From an uncultured Idiomarina sp. (lineage in GTDB: Bacteria; Pseudomonadota; Gammaproteobacteria; Enterobacterales; Alteromonadaceae), in assembly GCA_946885915.1 (NCBI GenBank), contig CAMPHF010000002.1:124001-188000 (forward strand): 64,000 nucleotides of DNA. The letters run 5' to 3'. How positions within the stretch are numbered: the stretch's first letter is position 1; each line of letters starts with the position of its first letter. A program made the translations under genes and the position numbers. This document shows positions 43,269-53,386 of this stretch, in pieces. Below the pieces are notes generated by a model that saw only the letters and a program-made list of their open reading frames with translations, was not told where the DNA came from and searched no databases.

Positions 43269-43868
43269 CTATGGTATCCGCCTCGAAAGAGCCTGCGAAA
43301 AAATGCCTTCCAACTTCGATAAGTCAAGATTAACACCCGCTACATTAGCCTCTATCCAATGTTGTTGAGAAATTCGAGGCCAAACCAGGTCAAAACCTAA
43401 CGTAAATAGCATCTCCTCGAAGAAAAACCGCTGTACACGGCCATTCCCTTCTCGAAATGGATGCAGTAAATTTGTTTCGCAAAATAAGTGAGCAACCGCG
43501 GTTACTATTCCATCTTTCGAATCAAGTTTGGCAAGCGCAGGAATATTTTTAAACAGCTTATCGGCTTCGGGGGAAATTCTTGACCACGTGCAAAATCTGG
43601 TTTCACCTTTCGATATATCTACATCTCTCAACTCACCAGCCCACTCATAAATGTCTTGAAAAAGATGACGATGCAGCTGCTTTAAATGGGCGAGATTAAA
43701 GTCATTTAATTCAAGATGAGTTGCTTGATACGTCCTGTATCGCTCCGCCGTGAAGTCTGCTTCTGCCTGAGCCAACAAAACAGCATCTTGTATATCAAGC
43801 AGGTTTATCAAAATATCTGAACCGGGATAACAGTATTTGTCCTGCATTACCCCGTATTTATCTCGCAT
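43269..43868 (-). CDS. fic: Fic family toxin (AMP transferase fold)
   Basis: A 199-residue Fic-domain protein. The active-site motif HPFREGNGRVQR (about residues 134-145) matches HxFx(D/E)GNGRxxR fully, so AMP transfer should be possible. The flap/substrate part LFQDIYEWAGELRDVDISKG (about 70-89) is the standard Fic segment. The first 18 residues contain a small repeat, MRDKYGV-MQDKYCY, so an inner ATG at 43847 is also possible. Its start lies inside the last 11 bases of the YhfG gene, as in the E. coli yhfG-fic pair. Confidence 0.9.
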   Translation of the reverse strand: MRDKYGVMQDKYCYPGSDILINLLDIQDAVLLAQAEADFTAERYRTYQATHLELNDFNLAHLKQLHRHLFQDIYEWAGELRDVDISKGETRFCTWSRISPEADKLFKNIPALAKLDSKDGIVTAVAHLFCETNLLHPFREGNGRVQRFFFEEMLFTLGFDLVWPRISQQHWIEANVAGVNLDLSKLEGIFSQALSRRIP

Positions 43869-44016
43869 ATTTGAGCTTCAGCGCCGCGATACTTTTACGC
43901 TCACTACTTTTTCTCAGCTTGAGTCCCTCGTAGCTCAGGCTCACTTCAAAGTTGCTCATATTCGGAATAAAGCACGCCTTACGCTTACTATTTTGATCCG
44001 CTGGATTTTTCGCCAT
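43858..44016 (-). CDS. yhfG: YhfG-family antitoxin
   Basis: A 52-residue protein (MAKNPADQNSKRKACFIPNM start) whose centre NFEVSLSYEGLKL and end AALKLKYAR match the YhfG pattern (NFxASxRLEG ... LRxxY.R). YhfG binds Fic and holds it inactive. A textbook AGGAGG precedes the ATG at 44016. The frame overlaps fic by 11 bases, so the pair is translationally coupled. Base use is AT-richer than the sugar genes to the right. Confidence 0.82.
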   Translation of the reverse strand: MAKNPADQNSKRKACFIPNMSNFEVSLSYEGLKLRKSSERKSIAALKLKYAR

Positions 44017-44243
44017 AAACCCTCCTAAAACTGTACCCATTTTAACGCAGAGGTGTGATAAAAGCCATTTTCTACCCGGCAAGTTTCTGCAATGCATAGC
44101 TGAAACCGTGCAGGCTTACAAGCAGAGTATGAGGCATTCTTAGCAACAATACTTAGGCACCTTCACTCTCATTAACTCCTCTTTATCCGCAACAGCGAGC
44201 GGGTTAAAGTAAAGGCTATGCGATTTTGTAAAGGGAGGTTGAA

Positions 44244-44663
44244 GTGGCGATTATTCAAGCAACGCTTACGTTAAAAGCGCGCTCACGAGGATTTCATTTA
44301 GTCACCGACGAGATCACTAACGCTTTGCCCGAACTTGCCGACATCGAGGCGGGTTTACTGCATGTGTTTATTAAGCACACCTCTGCCTCGCTCACGATTA
44401 ATGAAAATGCAGATCACACGGTGCGCCAGGATTTCGAATCACATTTCAACCACATGGTGCCCGAGAACGCTCCATACTATCGCCACACCGATGAAGGCCC
44501 AGACGATATGCCCGCCCACCTAAAAGCCAGTATTTTAGGCAGTAGTGTGAGCATTCCAGTCACTGCGGGAACATTGAACTTAGGCAGCTGGCAGGGCATT
44601 TATTTGTGTGAGCACCGCCAGCATGGTGGACCCCGCAAGCTGGTCCTGACACTGACTTACTAG
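44244..44663 (+). CDS. yjbQ: YjbQ family protein (UPF0047, thiamine-phosphate-synthase-like)
   Basis: A 139-residue protein of the YjbQ/UPF0047 family. HTSASLTINENADHTVRQDF (about residues 45-64) and the C-terminal SWQGIYLCEHRQHGGPRKL (about 112-130) are the conserved metal and phosphate-binding motifs. Some members have thiamine-phosphate synthase activity; the true role is uncertain. The GTG start has GGGAGG 5-6 bases ahead. Confidence 0.92.
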   Translation: MAIIQATLTLKARSRGFHLVTDEITNALPELADIEAGLLHVFIKHTSASLTINENADHTVRQDFESHFNHMVPENAPYYRHTDEGPDDMPAHLKASILGSSVSIPVTAGTLNLGSWQGIYLCEHRQHGGPRKLVLTLTY

Positions 44664-44673
44664 CAAGTTATCG

Positions 44674-45474
44674 TTACAGCTTAGGCACCCAAATGGCGTC
44701 GGCCGGCGCCTGCTCACTGCCGAGCTGGCCGAAATAGCGGCGTTGCTCTGGCGCTAAGCTAGCAACCCAAGCGGCGCTGTAGGCATCCACTTTATCGTGC
44801 CGCGCGCCACCACAGATATACCGCAGTTGTTGCCACTCTGCAGGGCTCACTGGCCACTGAGTATGCTCGGCAATTGCCTTTAATTGTGCGTCGGCTTGGC
44901 CAACCCGGGTTTTATGCGGCGCGTTTGGCTGTAATAAGCGAATATTCGCTTGCGGAAATACTTCAAGTACGGGCGCCAGCTCAGCTAAGCGTTTGGCAAT
45001 ATCGAATCCGGCCAGCATCCACAATTGCATCACATGGGGAATACGCGATAACTCACCGCCACTCGCTAAGTGCTGCTTGGCTTTGGCTCGAATGTGGTCA
45101 AACTCTGATGCGGTTGGGGTTTTAAAACAACGAATGCCGGCGGCTGATAATGCTTGCTCCGCGACCCGCCACTGGGTGTTTTCGCGACGTGGCTGCAATG
45201 GCGCATCAATGCCTATGCAGGCTGGGGTAACCTGAAAGTGGGCGCTTACTTTTACAATATAATCGTAAATATCGGCGGCATACTGTTGGGTGCTGCTTGG
45301 CTCTAACACCGCGGCGTTGCCCATGCCAACCGGGGGCTTTATTGGCGCTTGTAGAAGTGGCAACGGTACCAGCCGCGGGCCTGACGCCCCTGCCGCATGC
45401 ACCGCTATCACTATCGGGATGCGCTTGCCCTTAGCGCAAGCGACATCAACTCCTACATAAGCGGCGCGCGGCAC
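44674..45474 (-). CDS. DUF429 family protein
   Basis: A 266-residue protein with an RNase H-like layout. It starts YVGVDVACAKGKRIPIVIAV (acidic Asp in GVD), has CIGIDAPLQPRRENTQWRVA (about residues 90-109) and GARHDKVDAYSAAWVA (about 222-237) as the second and third acidic motifs. DUF429 is a predicted nuclease-like family of unknown substrate. The start is GTG at 45474, 8 bases after the eda stop, so it may be transcribed with the Entner-Doudoroff operon, but the codon context is weak. Confidence 0.82.
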   Translation of the reverse strand: MPRAAYVGVDVACAKGKRIPIVIAVHAAGASGPRLVPLPLLQAPIKPPVGMGNAAVLEPSSTQQYAADIYDYIVKVSAHFQVTPACIGIDAPLQPRRENTQWRVAEQALSAAGIRCFKTPTASEFDHIRAKAKQHLASGGELSRIPHVMQLWMLAGFDIAKRLAELAPVLEVFPQANIRLLQPNAPHKTRVGQADAQLKAIAEHTQWPVSPAEWQQLRYICGGARHDKVDAYSAAWVASLAPEQRRYFGQLGSEQAPADAIWVPKL

Positions 45475-45482
45475 AGCGCTAC

Positions 45483-46121
45483 TTACACCGCAACCGCAGC
45501 TGTCGCAATGCGGGTAACTTCATCCCAATCACCGGCGGCTACCGCGGCAGCTGGCAACAACCATGAACCGCCCACGCATTTCACATTCGAAAGCGCAAGG
45601 TAGTCGCGATAGTTATGGGGGCCAATGCCGCCTGTGGGGCAGAACGCAACGTTCGGGAATGGTCCGGCAATTGATTTCAGCATAGCAACGCCACCCGCGG
45701 CTTCGGCTGGGAAAAACTTCAACGCTTGATAACCATAGCTTTGCGCCACCATCAGCTCAGATACAGTGGCAATACCTGGAATAAGCGGAATGCTCGACTG
45801 CTGACCAGCCGCTAACAGCTCGGGGGTGAAGCCGGGGCTTATGGCAAACTGTGCACCAGCGGCGGTAACATCAGCAAGTTGTTTGGGCGTGGTCACGGTG
45901 CCGGCACCGACAACAGCTTCAGGTACTTCACGGCTTAATAGTTCAATGGCTTCGAGCGCCACCGGGGTGCGCAACGTTACTTCTAGTACCCGAACATTAG
46001 CGGCTAATAGCGCTTTGGCCATAGGTACCGCTTGTTCCAGTTCATGGATCACAATTACCGGTACCACCGGCCCTAACGCAAGTATGTCAGCGCCAGTGTA
46101 AGATTTTTTGGCAATAGTCAT
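45483..46121 (-). CDS. eda: KDPG/KHG aldolase
   Basis: A 212-residue class I aldolase that splits 2-keto-3-deoxy-6-phosphogluconate into pyruvate and glyceraldehyde-3-phosphate, the last step of the Entner-Doudoroff pathway. [20 protein letters not shown] carries the catalytic Glu. [12 protein letters not shown] and [20 protein letters not shown] supply the Schiff-base Lys (in LKFFP). [12 protein letters not shown] binds phosphate. The ATG at 46121 follows CAGGAG and overlaps the glk stop by four bases. Confidence 0.96.
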   Translation of the reverse strand: MTIAKKSYTGADILALGPVVPVIVIHELEQAVPMAKALLAANVRVLEVTLRTPVALEAIELLSREVPEAVVGAGTVTTPKQLADVTAAGAQFAISPGFTPELLAAGQQSSIPLIPGIATVSELMVAQSYGYQALKFFPAEAAGGVAMLKSIAGPFPNVAFCPTGGIGPHNYRDYLALSNVKCVGGSWLLPAAAVAAGDWDEVTRIATAAVAV

Positions 46122-47131
46122 GCTTTCTCCTGCGCTTTGGCGAGGGTTTGTTTTAAATATTGACCCACACCACGTAAACCGGCGTATTCGGCGGTGATCA
46201 CATAACAAGGAATGGCTTCGCACACTTTGCAGAAGCGGCCTTTGTGCTCAAACCGCGCGCGGAAGTTAGAGGTCGCCATTAAATTCAGTAGTTTCGGCAC
46301 CACGCCGCCGGCAATATAGACCCCGCCGTAGGTGTTGAGTGTTAGCGCTAAATTACCTGCAAAACTGCCTAAGCTGGCAAAAAATTGGTTCACGGTTTCA
46401 ACGGCTAATGTATCAATACCGCTTAACGCGCGCTGGCCAATTTTGGCGGCACTTAACGGGGCGACATTCTTGCCATGATAATCGGCAAGCGCCAAATATA
46501 GGGTTTCTAAACCTGGTCCTGATAACACGCGCTCAGCCGATACCCGGCCAACCCGATTATGAATAAAGCGGTGAATGGCCCATTCTTTTTCATTGGTCGG
46601 CGCCCAATCCACATGACCACCTTCGCCGGGTAGTGGCATTACACTGCCATCATCGAGTGTGATCAAATGGCCAACACCTAAACCGGTGCCTGCGCCCACT
46701 ACCGCTTTGGGTGCGTTGGCGATCATTTTGCCGCCACCAATTTGCTTCAGCTCATGAGGCTCAAGGGTAACTAGGCTCATAGCTGCCGCGGCAAAATCGT
46801 TTAACACAATGAAGGTTTTCAGCTTCATGCTTTTGCGAACGGCTCGAATCGAGAAACGCCAATGATGATTGGTCATGTCTACTTCATCGGACTCTACCGG
46901 GCAAGCAATGGCAATCGCGACATGCTCAAGCGGCACCTCTTGCTCGTGACTGTAGGCATCCATTACCGAGGTGAGCGTCGGATAATCAGCACAGGCAAAC
47001 ACCTGAATACGATCGAGCTCAAAGGTGGCTAAGTTAATTCGACAAAAGCGCGCATTGGTGCCGCCAATATCGGCCACCACCGCATAGCCATCAATGCTGA
47101 GCGTACTTTTTGACGTGGATTCGGTCACCAT
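46118..47131 (-). CDS. glk: Glucokinase
   Basis: A 337-residue ROK-independent (Glk-type) ATP-glucose kinase. It has the phosphate loop [15 protein letters not shown] (about residues 17-31), [14 protein letters not shown] with the catalytic Asp (about 98-111), [14 protein letters not shown] (about 133-146) and [10 protein letters not shown] (about 157-166). It phosphorylates glucose to glucose-6-phosphate for zwf. The ATG at 47131 has GGGAG at nine bases; a GTG 15 bases upstream is less likely. It lies in the operon between edd and eda. Confidence 0.94.
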   Translation of the reverse strand: MVTESTSKSTLSIDGYAVVADIGGTNARFCRINLATFELDRIQVFACADYPTLTSVMDAYSHEQEVPLEHVAIAIACPVESDEVDMTNHHWRFSIRAVRKSMKLKTFIVLNDFAAAAMSLVTLEPHELKQIGGGKMIANAPKAVVGAGTGLGVGHLITLDDGSVMPLPGEGGHVDWAPTNEKEWAIHRFIHNRVGRVSAERVLSGPGLETLYLALADYHGKNVAPLSAAKIGQRALSGIDTLAVETVNQFFASLGSFAGNLALTLNTYGGVYIAGGVVPKLLNLMATSNFRARFEHKGRFCKVCEAIPCYVITAEYAGLRGVGQYLKQTLAKAQEKA

Positions 47132-47152
47132 GTTGGTCACTCCCACTTGTTG

Positions 47153-48982
47153 TTATTCGTCAAATAGCACAGAAGCGCCTGCTTCTGCGCCGCTATATAA
47201 ACGTCGGAAATTGCCGAACAATTCGCGTCCCATGCCAACCTGACTATCCGTTAAATCACAGGCGGCAGGCTGACGCTGCGCTAAGGTTTGCTCATCCACT
47301 AACACGCTTAGCTCGCCGTTTTCAGCGTCTACGCGCACCAAGTCACCCGCCTGAATTTTAGCAATGAGTCCGCCATCCACGGCTTCCGGTGTCACATGAA
47401 TCGCAGCTGGCACTTTACCAGATGCACCAGACATGCGGCCATCAGTCACTAGTGCCACTTTATAACCACGCTGTTGCAATACGCCAAGCGGTGGGGTCAA
47501 TTTGTGAAGTTCTGGCATACCAATGGCTTTCGGGCCTTGGAAGCGCACCACCACCACACAATCTTTATCTAACTCGCCAGCTTGAAACGCCGCATCGAGT
47601 TCGTGTTGGCTGTGAAAAATAACCGCAGGCGCTTCAATAACTTCGGTGCCCGCTGGAATGGCGGAGGTTTTCATCACCGCGCGACCTAAGTTGCCGCTTA
47701 ACACCGACAAGCCACCATGTGAGCTAAACGGCTTCGAGGCTGGCCGCAGCACGCTGTCATCCAGCGATTCAGTCGGCCCCGGCACCCAACGGATTGCGCC
47801 ATCAACCAGTTCAGGTTTTTCGGTGTAACGGCGTAAACCAGTACCCGCCACGGTTTCCACATCTTCGTGCAGCAATCCAGCTTCCAGCAAGGTGTGCACT
47901 AAGAACGCCATACCGCCGGCACGCTGGAAATGGTTAATATCGGCTTCGCCATTTGGGTACACTCGAGCCACTAACGGGGTGGCGTCTGAGAGCTCGGCAA
48001 AATCATCCCAAGTAATGTTATAACCCGCTGCTTGTGCAACGGCGACCAAGTGCATGGTGTGGTTAGTCGAGCCACCGGTAGCGAGCAAACCGACAATACC
48101 GTTGACGATACTCTTGGCGTTTACAATCGCGCTCATCGGACGGTAATCCGTGCCTAAATCGGTAATTCGCGTGACTTGCTGTGCCGCCACGCGGGTAAGC
48201 TCGTTGCGCAGTGGCGAGGTCGGATTCACGAACGATGCGCCTGGCAGATGTAAACCCATAAGCTCTACCACTAACTGATTCGAATTAGCGGTGCCATAAA
48301 ACGTACAAGTACCAGGGCTGTGATATGAAGCAGCCTCAGCTTCAAGCAGCTCGTCTTTGCTTACTTTACCCTCAGCATAAAGCTCACGGACGCGTGCTTT
48401 TTCTTTATTGGTAATGCCCGATGGCATTGGTCCGGCAGGCACAAAAATAAAGGGTAAATGGCCAAAACTAAGCGCGCCAATCAGTAACCCCGGCACGATT
48501 TTGTCGCAAATGCCAAGCATTAAGCCACCATCAAACATGTTGTGCGATAAGCTCACCGCCGTCGCCATGGCAATGACATCGCGACTGATCAGGCTTAATT
48601 CCATTCCCGGCTGACCTTGGGTCACGCCATCACACATGGCCGGCACACCACCGGCTACTTGCGCTACGCTACCTACTTCGCGCACCCATTGTTTGATCTG
48701 ATCAGGATAGCCCTGATAAGGCTGATGAGCCGACAACATATCGTTGTAGGAGGTGACGATACCAATGTTGGCTTGGGTGAGACTGCGCAAGTGCTGTTTG
48801 TCTGATTGTCCGCAGGCGGCAAAACCGTGGGCGAGGTTACCACAGGACAAAGCGCCACGATGTGGACCTTGGCGGCGCGCATGGGCGACTTTTTCAAGGT
48901 ATTTGGCACGGCTTGCGGCACTGCGCTGCTCAATGCGTGCGGTCACTTTTTCAAGCACTGGATGAATATGACTGGTTTGCAT
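47153..48982 (-). CDS. edd: Phosphogluconate dehydratase
   Basis: A 609-residue [4Fe-4S] dehydratase (IlvD/Edd family) that converts 6-phosphogluconate to KDPG. Cluster Cys residues are in [20 protein letters not shown] (about residues 117-136) and in [13 protein letters not shown] (about 221-233), with a third in [17 protein letters not shown] and [18 protein letters not shown] are standard. Ribosome site AGGGAG precedes the ATG. It lies between pgl (10-base gap) and glk. Confidence 0.96.
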   Translation of the reverse strand: MQTSHIHPVLEKVTARIEQRSAASRAKYLEKVAHARRQGPHRGALSCGNLAHGFAACGQSDKQHLRSLTQANIGIVTSYNDMLSAHQPYQGYPDQIKQWVREVGSVAQVAGGVPAMCDGVTQGQPGMELSLISRDVIAMATAVSLSHNMFDGGLMLGICDKIVPGLLIGALSFGHLPFIFVPAGPMPSGITNKEKARVRELYAEGKVSKDELLEAEAASYHSPGTCTFYGTANSNQLVVELMGLHLPGASFVNPTSPLRNELTRVAAQQVTRITDLGTDYRPMSAIVNAKSIVNGIVGLLATGGSTNHTMHLVAVAQAAGYNITWDDFAELSDATPLVARVYPNGEADINHFQRAGGMAFLVHTLLEAGLLHEDVETVAGTGLRRYTEKPELVDGAIRWVPGPTESLDDSVLRPASKPFSSHGGLSVLSGNLGRAVMKTSAIPAGTEVIEAPAVIFHSQHELDAAFQAGELDKDCVVVVRFQGPKAIGMPELHKLTPPLGVLQQRGYKVALVTDGRMSGASGKVPAAIHVTPEAVDGGLIAKIQAGDLVRVDAENGELSVLVDEQTLAQRQPAACDLTDSQVGMGRELFGNFRRLYSGAEAGASVLFDE

Positions 48983-48992
48983 TGGGGACTCC

Positions 48993-49685
48993 CTATGCGC
49001 AAGCCAACAGCACCTGCATAGGCACGTTGTCTTGCTGTAAGAATAAACTAATCGGCTGCGAATCGGTGGCAGGATTTTCGAGCGCGCTCTGGACTACGTT
49101 GGCTTTGTCTGCGCCACTCACATGCAAGTATAATTGGCGCGCATTCAATAAGCGTTCACGACTCAAGCTGATGCGCCCGTGCGGTGCCGTTTTCGGATGC
49201 ACAGCCAGCGCCGGCGCGGTGGTGGTTAAGCCTGCTGCAAGCTCGTCGCTACAAGGAAATAGTGAGGCGGTATGGCCATCGTTACCCATCCCCAATATCA
49301 CCACATCGAAGGTTGGCAGGCTTTGTAGCTGCTCGTTCAAGCGCACCACGTCCGCCTCAATATTCTGCAACGCTCCCACTAAGCCAATAAAAGTGGCCGC
49401 CGCAGCTTCTTTTACCAACAAATGCTGGCGGACTAAACGCTCGTTACTATCGTCATGGTCAATGGCCACCCACCGGTCGTCCGCTAAGGTAATAGTCACT
49501 TTATCCCAAGCAAATTTTTGCTGAGCGAGACGCTCGAATAATGGCAACGGTGTGCGCCCGCCTGACACTACCAAATAAGCTTGGCCGCGCGTGTCGATGG
49601 CTTGTTGTAAGCGACTCAAAATAGCGTTGCTAAAGTACTCTAGTAACGCGTAATCAGTCATAAATCGTTTTAATTCTGCACTCAT
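48993..49685 (-). CDS. pgl: 6-phosphogluconolactonase
   Basis: A 230-residue enzyme of the DevB/SOL type that hydrolyses 6-phosphogluconolactone. Motifs: [18 protein letters not shown] (about residues 39-56), [20 protein letters not shown], and [19 protein letters not shown] (about 130-148), which contains the catalytic His. It is between zwf and edd in one operon, completing the path from glucose-6-phosphate to 6-phosphogluconate. Confidence 0.94.
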   Translation of the reverse strand: MSAELKRFMTDYALLEYFSNAILSRLQQAIDTRGQAYLVVSGGRTPLPLFERLAQQKFAWDKVTITLADDRWVAIDHDDSNERLVRQHLLVKEAAAATFIGLVGALQNIEADVVRLNEQLQSLPTFDVVILGMGNDGHTASLFPCSDELAAGLTTTAPALAVHPKTAPHGRISLSRERLLNARQLYLHVSGADKANVVQSALENPATDSQPISLFLQQDNVPMQVLLACA

Positions 49686-49705
49686 GATTTACTCTTATTC
49701 CGTGG

Positions 49706-51178
49706 TTACAGCGAGTCGTCCCACTCGCGACCTTCTTGTGCCAGCATGGTGACCGACGCGGCGGGCCCCCAAGTTCCGGCTTGATAGCTCTTCGGTGCAT
49801 CACCAGCACTTTCCCAAGCGGCGCGAATGCCGTCGATCCAGCGCCACGCATACTCCACCTCGTCGCGATGAACGAACAAGTATTGATTGCCCTGCATTGC
49901 TTCTAACAGCAAGCGCTCGTAAGCATCGGCAATCCGTTTGTTCTCGAAGGTTTCGAAAAAGCTTAAGTTCAGCGTTGCCGGCTGCAACTGCATGCGCTTC
50001 CCTAAGCCTGGCACCTTATTCATCATTTCAATTTCAACCCCTTCGTCGGGTTGCAAGCGAATGATCAATCGATTTGGTGGCAGCTGACTTAAGGTTTCGT
50101 GAAAAATATTGTGGGGCTGAGGCTTAAAGGTAATCACCACCTCGGTGCGCTTTTGTGGCATCCGCTTACCGGTTCGCAGGTAAAACGGCACCCCAGACCA
50201 ACGCCAGTTATCGATATGGGCTTTTAACGCCACAAAGGTTTCGGTTTTGCTCTTTTTCGCCGCACCTTCTTCTTCCAAATAGCCCGGCACTTTGCTGTCG
50301 CCAATAAAACCCGCTCCATACTGACCACGAACCGTGTCATCTGACACATTTTCGCTGTCGATTGACCGTAATGACTTCAGCACTTTCAATTTTTCTTCGC
50401 GAATGCTGTCGGCATCTAAGCGTGTTGGCGGCTCCATGGCGATTAACGACAGCACCTGTAACAGGTGGTTTTGCACCATGTCGCGCAGTTGCCCAGCATC
50501 GTCGTAATAACCCCAGCGACCCTCCACACCTACTTGCTCGGCAGCCGTAATTTGTATGTTGTCGATACGGTCATGGCTCCACTGATCGGTAAACAGCGAG
50601 TTCGCAAAGCGCAGCGCCAACAGGTTCAATACCGTTTCTTTACCTAAGTAATGGTCAATCCGGTAAATTTGCGACTCGTTAAAACATCCGGCCACTTGAT
50701 CATTAATCTGTTGCGAAGATTCTAAGTCGTGGCCCAGCGGCTTCTCGAGCACCACTCGGGCATCACCCAAGTTCAAGCCATTTTGCGCTAAACCTTGGCA
50801 AATCATGGGGAATAAACTTGGTGGCGTAGCGAAATAGCTTATAGGTGTGCGTTCGTGCGGGTTAGTCAGCTCGCGCAAGGCTTGGTAACTTTCAAGATTG
50901 CTTAAATCAATCTCACAATAATGGAGTTTCTCCTCGAACCGCTGCCAGACTTGCTCGTCAATTTGTTCTTTTGTTACAAATTGCTCAAGTTGCACGCGCA
51001 CCCATTGTTGGTAATCAGCACGGGATTGGGTATCTCTGGCAACCCCAATAATTTGGGTTTGCTTATGCAATAGGCCCGCTTTTTCAAGTTGGTACAAGGC
51101 TGGCAACAGCTTGCGCCGCGCGAGATCGCCAAGCGTCCCGAATAAAATAAAGTCGCTGCTGTGCGCAGATGTGGTCAT
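49706..51178 (-). CDS. zwf: Glucose-6-phosphate 1-dehydrogenase
   Basis: A 490-residue NAD(P)-dependent dehydrogenase. FILFGTLGDLARRKLLPALY (about residues 9-28) is the dinucleotide-binding loop with GxLGDLxxRKL. YRIDHYLGKETVLNLLALRF (about 175-194) is the substrate motif, and IDNWRWSGVPFYLRTGKRMP follows. The ATG at 51178 is preferred over an ATG 12 bases upstream, because GAGGT lies six bases before it. First gene of the operon zwf-pgl-edd-glk-eda; divergent from hexR, with an exact HexR site in between. Confidence 0.95.
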   Translation of the reverse strand: MTTSAHSSDFILFGTLGDLARRKLLPALYQLEKAGLLHKQTQIIGVARDTQSRADYQQWVRVQLEQFVTKEQIDEQVWQRFEEKLHYCEIDLSNLESYQALRELTNPHERTPISYFATPPSLFPMICQGLAQNGLNLGDARVVLEKPLGHDLESSQQINDQVAGCFNESQIYRIDHYLGKETVLNLLALRFANSLFTDQWSHDRIDNIQITAAEQVGVEGRWGYYDDAGQLRDMVQNHLLQVLSLIAMEPPTRLDADSIREEKLKVLKSLRSIDSENVSDDTVRGQYGAGFIGDSKVPGYLEEEGAAKKSKTETFVALKAHIDNWRWSGVPFYLRTGKRMPQKRTEVVITFKPQPHNIFHETLSQLPPNRLIIRLQPDEGVEIEMMNKVPGLGKRMQLQPATLNLSFFETFENKRIADAYERLLLEAMQGNQYLFVHRDEVEYAWRWIDGIRAAWESAGDAPKSYQAGTWGPAASVTMLAQEGREWDDSL

Positions 51179-51255
51179 GCTGAACCTCATGATTCTGTAA
51201 TTTTACAACAAATCGGGTAAAATCCTACCAGTGAACACTAGATAAATCCAATAAA

Positions 51256-51270
51256 TGTAATTAAATTACA
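51256..51270. promoter_or_regulatory. HexR operator between zwf and hexR
   Basis: TGTAATTAAATTACA, an exact match to the 15-bp HexR palindrome TGTARTWWWATTACA known from gammaproteobacteria. It lies in the 190-base divergent region, 78 bases from the zwf start and about 100 from hexR, so it can govern both. Release by KDPG is the known HexR signal. Confidence 0.88.
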
Positions 51271-51368
51271 AAAATATTCATCAAGTCGTCAGCTGATGCG
51301 CAATCTATTTCGCGGATCGCGATGGCAAAGCGCTGTAAAAGCAATTGCCACAACAAAGGGATGTTGCC

Positions 51369-52217
51369 ATGAATCTGCTCGAAACCTTACAACAGGAATA
51401 CGCTGATTTCAGTAAATCTGAGCGTAAAGTGGCGGATGTAATTCTGGCAGATCCGCAAGCCACTATTCACAAAAGCATTGCCCAACTTGCGCAGCAAGCC
51501 GACGTGAGCGAGCCCACGGTGAATCGTTTTTCGCGCCGTTTAGGTGCCAAAGGCTACCCCGATTTCAAACTGATGCTGGCGCAAAGCTTGGTTAAAGGCA
51601 CGCCCTTTGTAAACCGTCACGTGGATCAGAACGACTCCACCGAGGATTACACCACCAAAATTTTCGACTCCACTATGGCCGCACTTAATCTGGCGCGTAA
51701 CAAACTCAGCCTGAGCGCAATTGAACAAGCGGTACAAGCGCTCGACCAGGCCAGCAAAATTTCGTTCTTTGGCCTTGGCGCGTCGGCCTCGGTGGCCAAC
51801 GATGCTCATAATAAGTTTCTACGCTTCGATACCCCAGTGATGTTTTCCGATGACATTTTGATGCAACGCATGGTGGCGTTAAACGCCAAACCCGATGATG
51901 TGATCGTGTTTTTCTCACATACGGGCCGCACCAAGGCGCTGGTTGAAGTGGCCGAAATAGCACATCAATCGCAGGCTACCCTGATCGGTATTACCAGTGC
52001 CGATAGTCCGTTGGCGCAAGCATGCCAACTGGTATTGTCGACCCATGTGCCGGAAGACACCGATGTGTATATGCCCATGGCCTCACGAATTGCGCAGTTA
52101 GTACTAGTGGATGTCCTCATTACCGGGTACACCCTACGCCACGGCCCCGCGATTCAAGAAAAGCTGCAACGCATTAAGGCCAGTTTACGCGACTCACGCT
52201 ACAAAAAAGCGGACTAA
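51369..52217 (+). CDS. hexR: HexR: KDPG-responsive regulator of sugar catabolism
   Basis: A 282-residue RpiR/MurR-family regulator. The N-terminal HTH_6 domain (MNLLETLQQEYADFSKSERK, then SIAQLAQQADVSEPTVNRFS, residues about 36-55) binds DNA. The SIS domain (about 120-260: ISFFGLGASASVANDAHNKF, VIVFFSHTGRTKALVEVAEI) binds KDPG. HexR represses or activates zwf, edd-eda and gap-type genes, all present around it here. The ATG at 51369 is used; an in-frame TTG 24 bases before it is unlikely. Confidence 0.94.
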   Translation: MNLLETLQQEYADFSKSERKVADVILADPQATIHKSIAQLAQQADVSEPTVNRFSRRLGAKGYPDFKLMLAQSLVKGTPFVNRHVDQNDSTEDYTTKIFDSTMAALNLARNKLSLSAIEQAVQALDQASKISFFGLGASASVANDAHNKFLRFDTPVMFSDDILMQRMVALNAKPDDVIVFFSHTGRTKALVEVAEIAHQSQATLIGITSADSPLAQACQLVLSTHVPEDTDVYMPMASRIAQLVLVDVLITGYTLRHGPAIQEKLQRIKASLRDSRYKKAD

Positions 52218-52302
52218 CAGCTGAACGCTCTGGCAGCATCTGTCACATTTTAGTAATTTACTTACAAATTCACGTGAAAGGCTTGATCTTTTGTCTTCTC
52301 AA

Positions 52303-52317
52303 TGTAATTTTATTACA
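52303..52317. promoter_or_regulatory. HexR operator upstream of gap
   Basis: TGTAATTTTATTACA, a full match to the 15-bp HexR consensus, 47 bases before the gap start. A weaker copy (AGTAATTTACTTACA, two mismatches) lies at 52252-52266, so the gap promoter may have two sites. Confidence 0.88.
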
Positions 52318-52363
52318 AAGAAACTGATGTATGACACATCCAGACAGATGAAACAGGTGCAGT

Positions 52364-53386
52364 ATGAGTATTCGCGTCGCAATTAACGGCTTTGGCCGCA
52401 TCGGAAAAAACATTCTTCGGGCATGGCATGAGCGCCAGCTAGGCCAAGACATTGAAATTGTTGCCATTAATGATTTAGGCGATGGCGCTATTCATGCGCA
52501 TTTATTGAAGTATGACTCGGTACACGGGCCATTTGCCGCCACTGTCGGCTATGAAAACGGTCACCTCACGGTCGATAACACCCAGATCAAACTATTAAGC
52601 GAACGCGATCCGACCCAATTGCCATGGGCAGAGCTCAATATTGATGTGGTGTACGAATGTACCGGCTTATTCACCGCCCGCGAGCAAGCGCTGCAACATA
52701 TTAGCGCCGGTGCCAAGAAAGTATTGGTCTCTGCGCCCGCTAAAGGTGCCGATGCGACTATCGTGTACGGCGTGAATCATCAGTTGATCAGCCAGCAATT
52801 GCATAATGCTGAGCTTCAGGTGATTTCAAACGCATCGTGCACCACCAATTGCCTCGCTCCAATTGCATCGGTACTACACCAACAAATCGGCATCGAATCA
52901 GGCTTAATGACCACGGTACATGCGTACACCAACGACCAGAACCTGCTTGATGCCTACCATAGTGATGCACAGCGCGCCCGCGCTGCCGCAAGTTCAATGA
53001 TCCCATCGAAAACTGGGGCTGCCGCCGCAGTCGGTTTGGTCATTCCAGAACTGCAAGGACGCTTCGACGGCTTAGCGGTACGGGTACCGACCCAGAATGT
53101 ATCCTTGGTTGATTTATCCTTTGTTGCCTCGCGTGATACAAACGTTCAGGAAATCAATAACTTGCTGCAAGCCGCGGCCGCCACCCCGGCATTACGAGGT
53201 ATTTTGACGGTAAACTCATTACCGCTGGTGTCGATTGATTTTAATCACAATCCAAGTTCGGCAGTGTTTGATAGCCAACAAACCCGCGTGAATGGGCGCT
53301 TAGTAAAAGTAATGGCTTGGTACGACAATGAATGGGGCTTCAGTCATCGCATGCTGGATAACACCTTGGCACTTGCTGCTGCCTAA
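52364..53386 (+). CDS. gap: Type I glyceraldehyde-3-phosphate dehydrogenase
   Basis: A 340-residue NAD-dependent GAPDH. The Rossmann motif is [17 protein letters not shown]. The catalytic Cys is in [15 protein letters not shown] (about residues 154-168). [20 protein letters not shown] and [15 protein letters not shown] complete the fold. It oxidises the glyceraldehyde-3-phosphate released by Eda. The HexR operator just upstream ties it to sugar catabolism, unlike the ArsJ-linked copy at 25952-26959. A terminator follows at 53408-53438. Confidence 0.94.
   Translation: MSIRVAINGFGRIGKNILRAWHERQLGQDIEIVAINDLGDGAIHAHLLKYDSVHGPFAATVGYENGHLTVDNTQIKLLSERDPTQLPWAELNIDVVYECTGLFTAREQALQHISAGAKKVLVSAPAKGADATIVYGVNHQLISQQLHNAELQVISNASCTTNCLAPIASVLHQQIGIESGLMTTVHAYTNDQNLLDAYHSDAQRARAAASSMIPSKTGAAAAVGLVIPELQGRFDGLAVRVPTQNVSLVDLSFVASRDTNVQEINNLLQAAAATPALRGILTVNSLPLVSIDFNHNPSSAVFDSQQTRVNGRLVKVMAWYDNEWGFSHRMLDNTLALAAA

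Noticed and set aside
48862..49524. 220-residue plus-strand frame
   Set aside because: It covers pgl and the start of edd on the other strand; both are certain genes, and the frame has no family motifs.
51196..51207. TGTAATTTTACA, a second HexR-like palindrome
   Set aside because: The half-sites are only two bases apart (12 bp total), not five as in the 15-bp HexR site.
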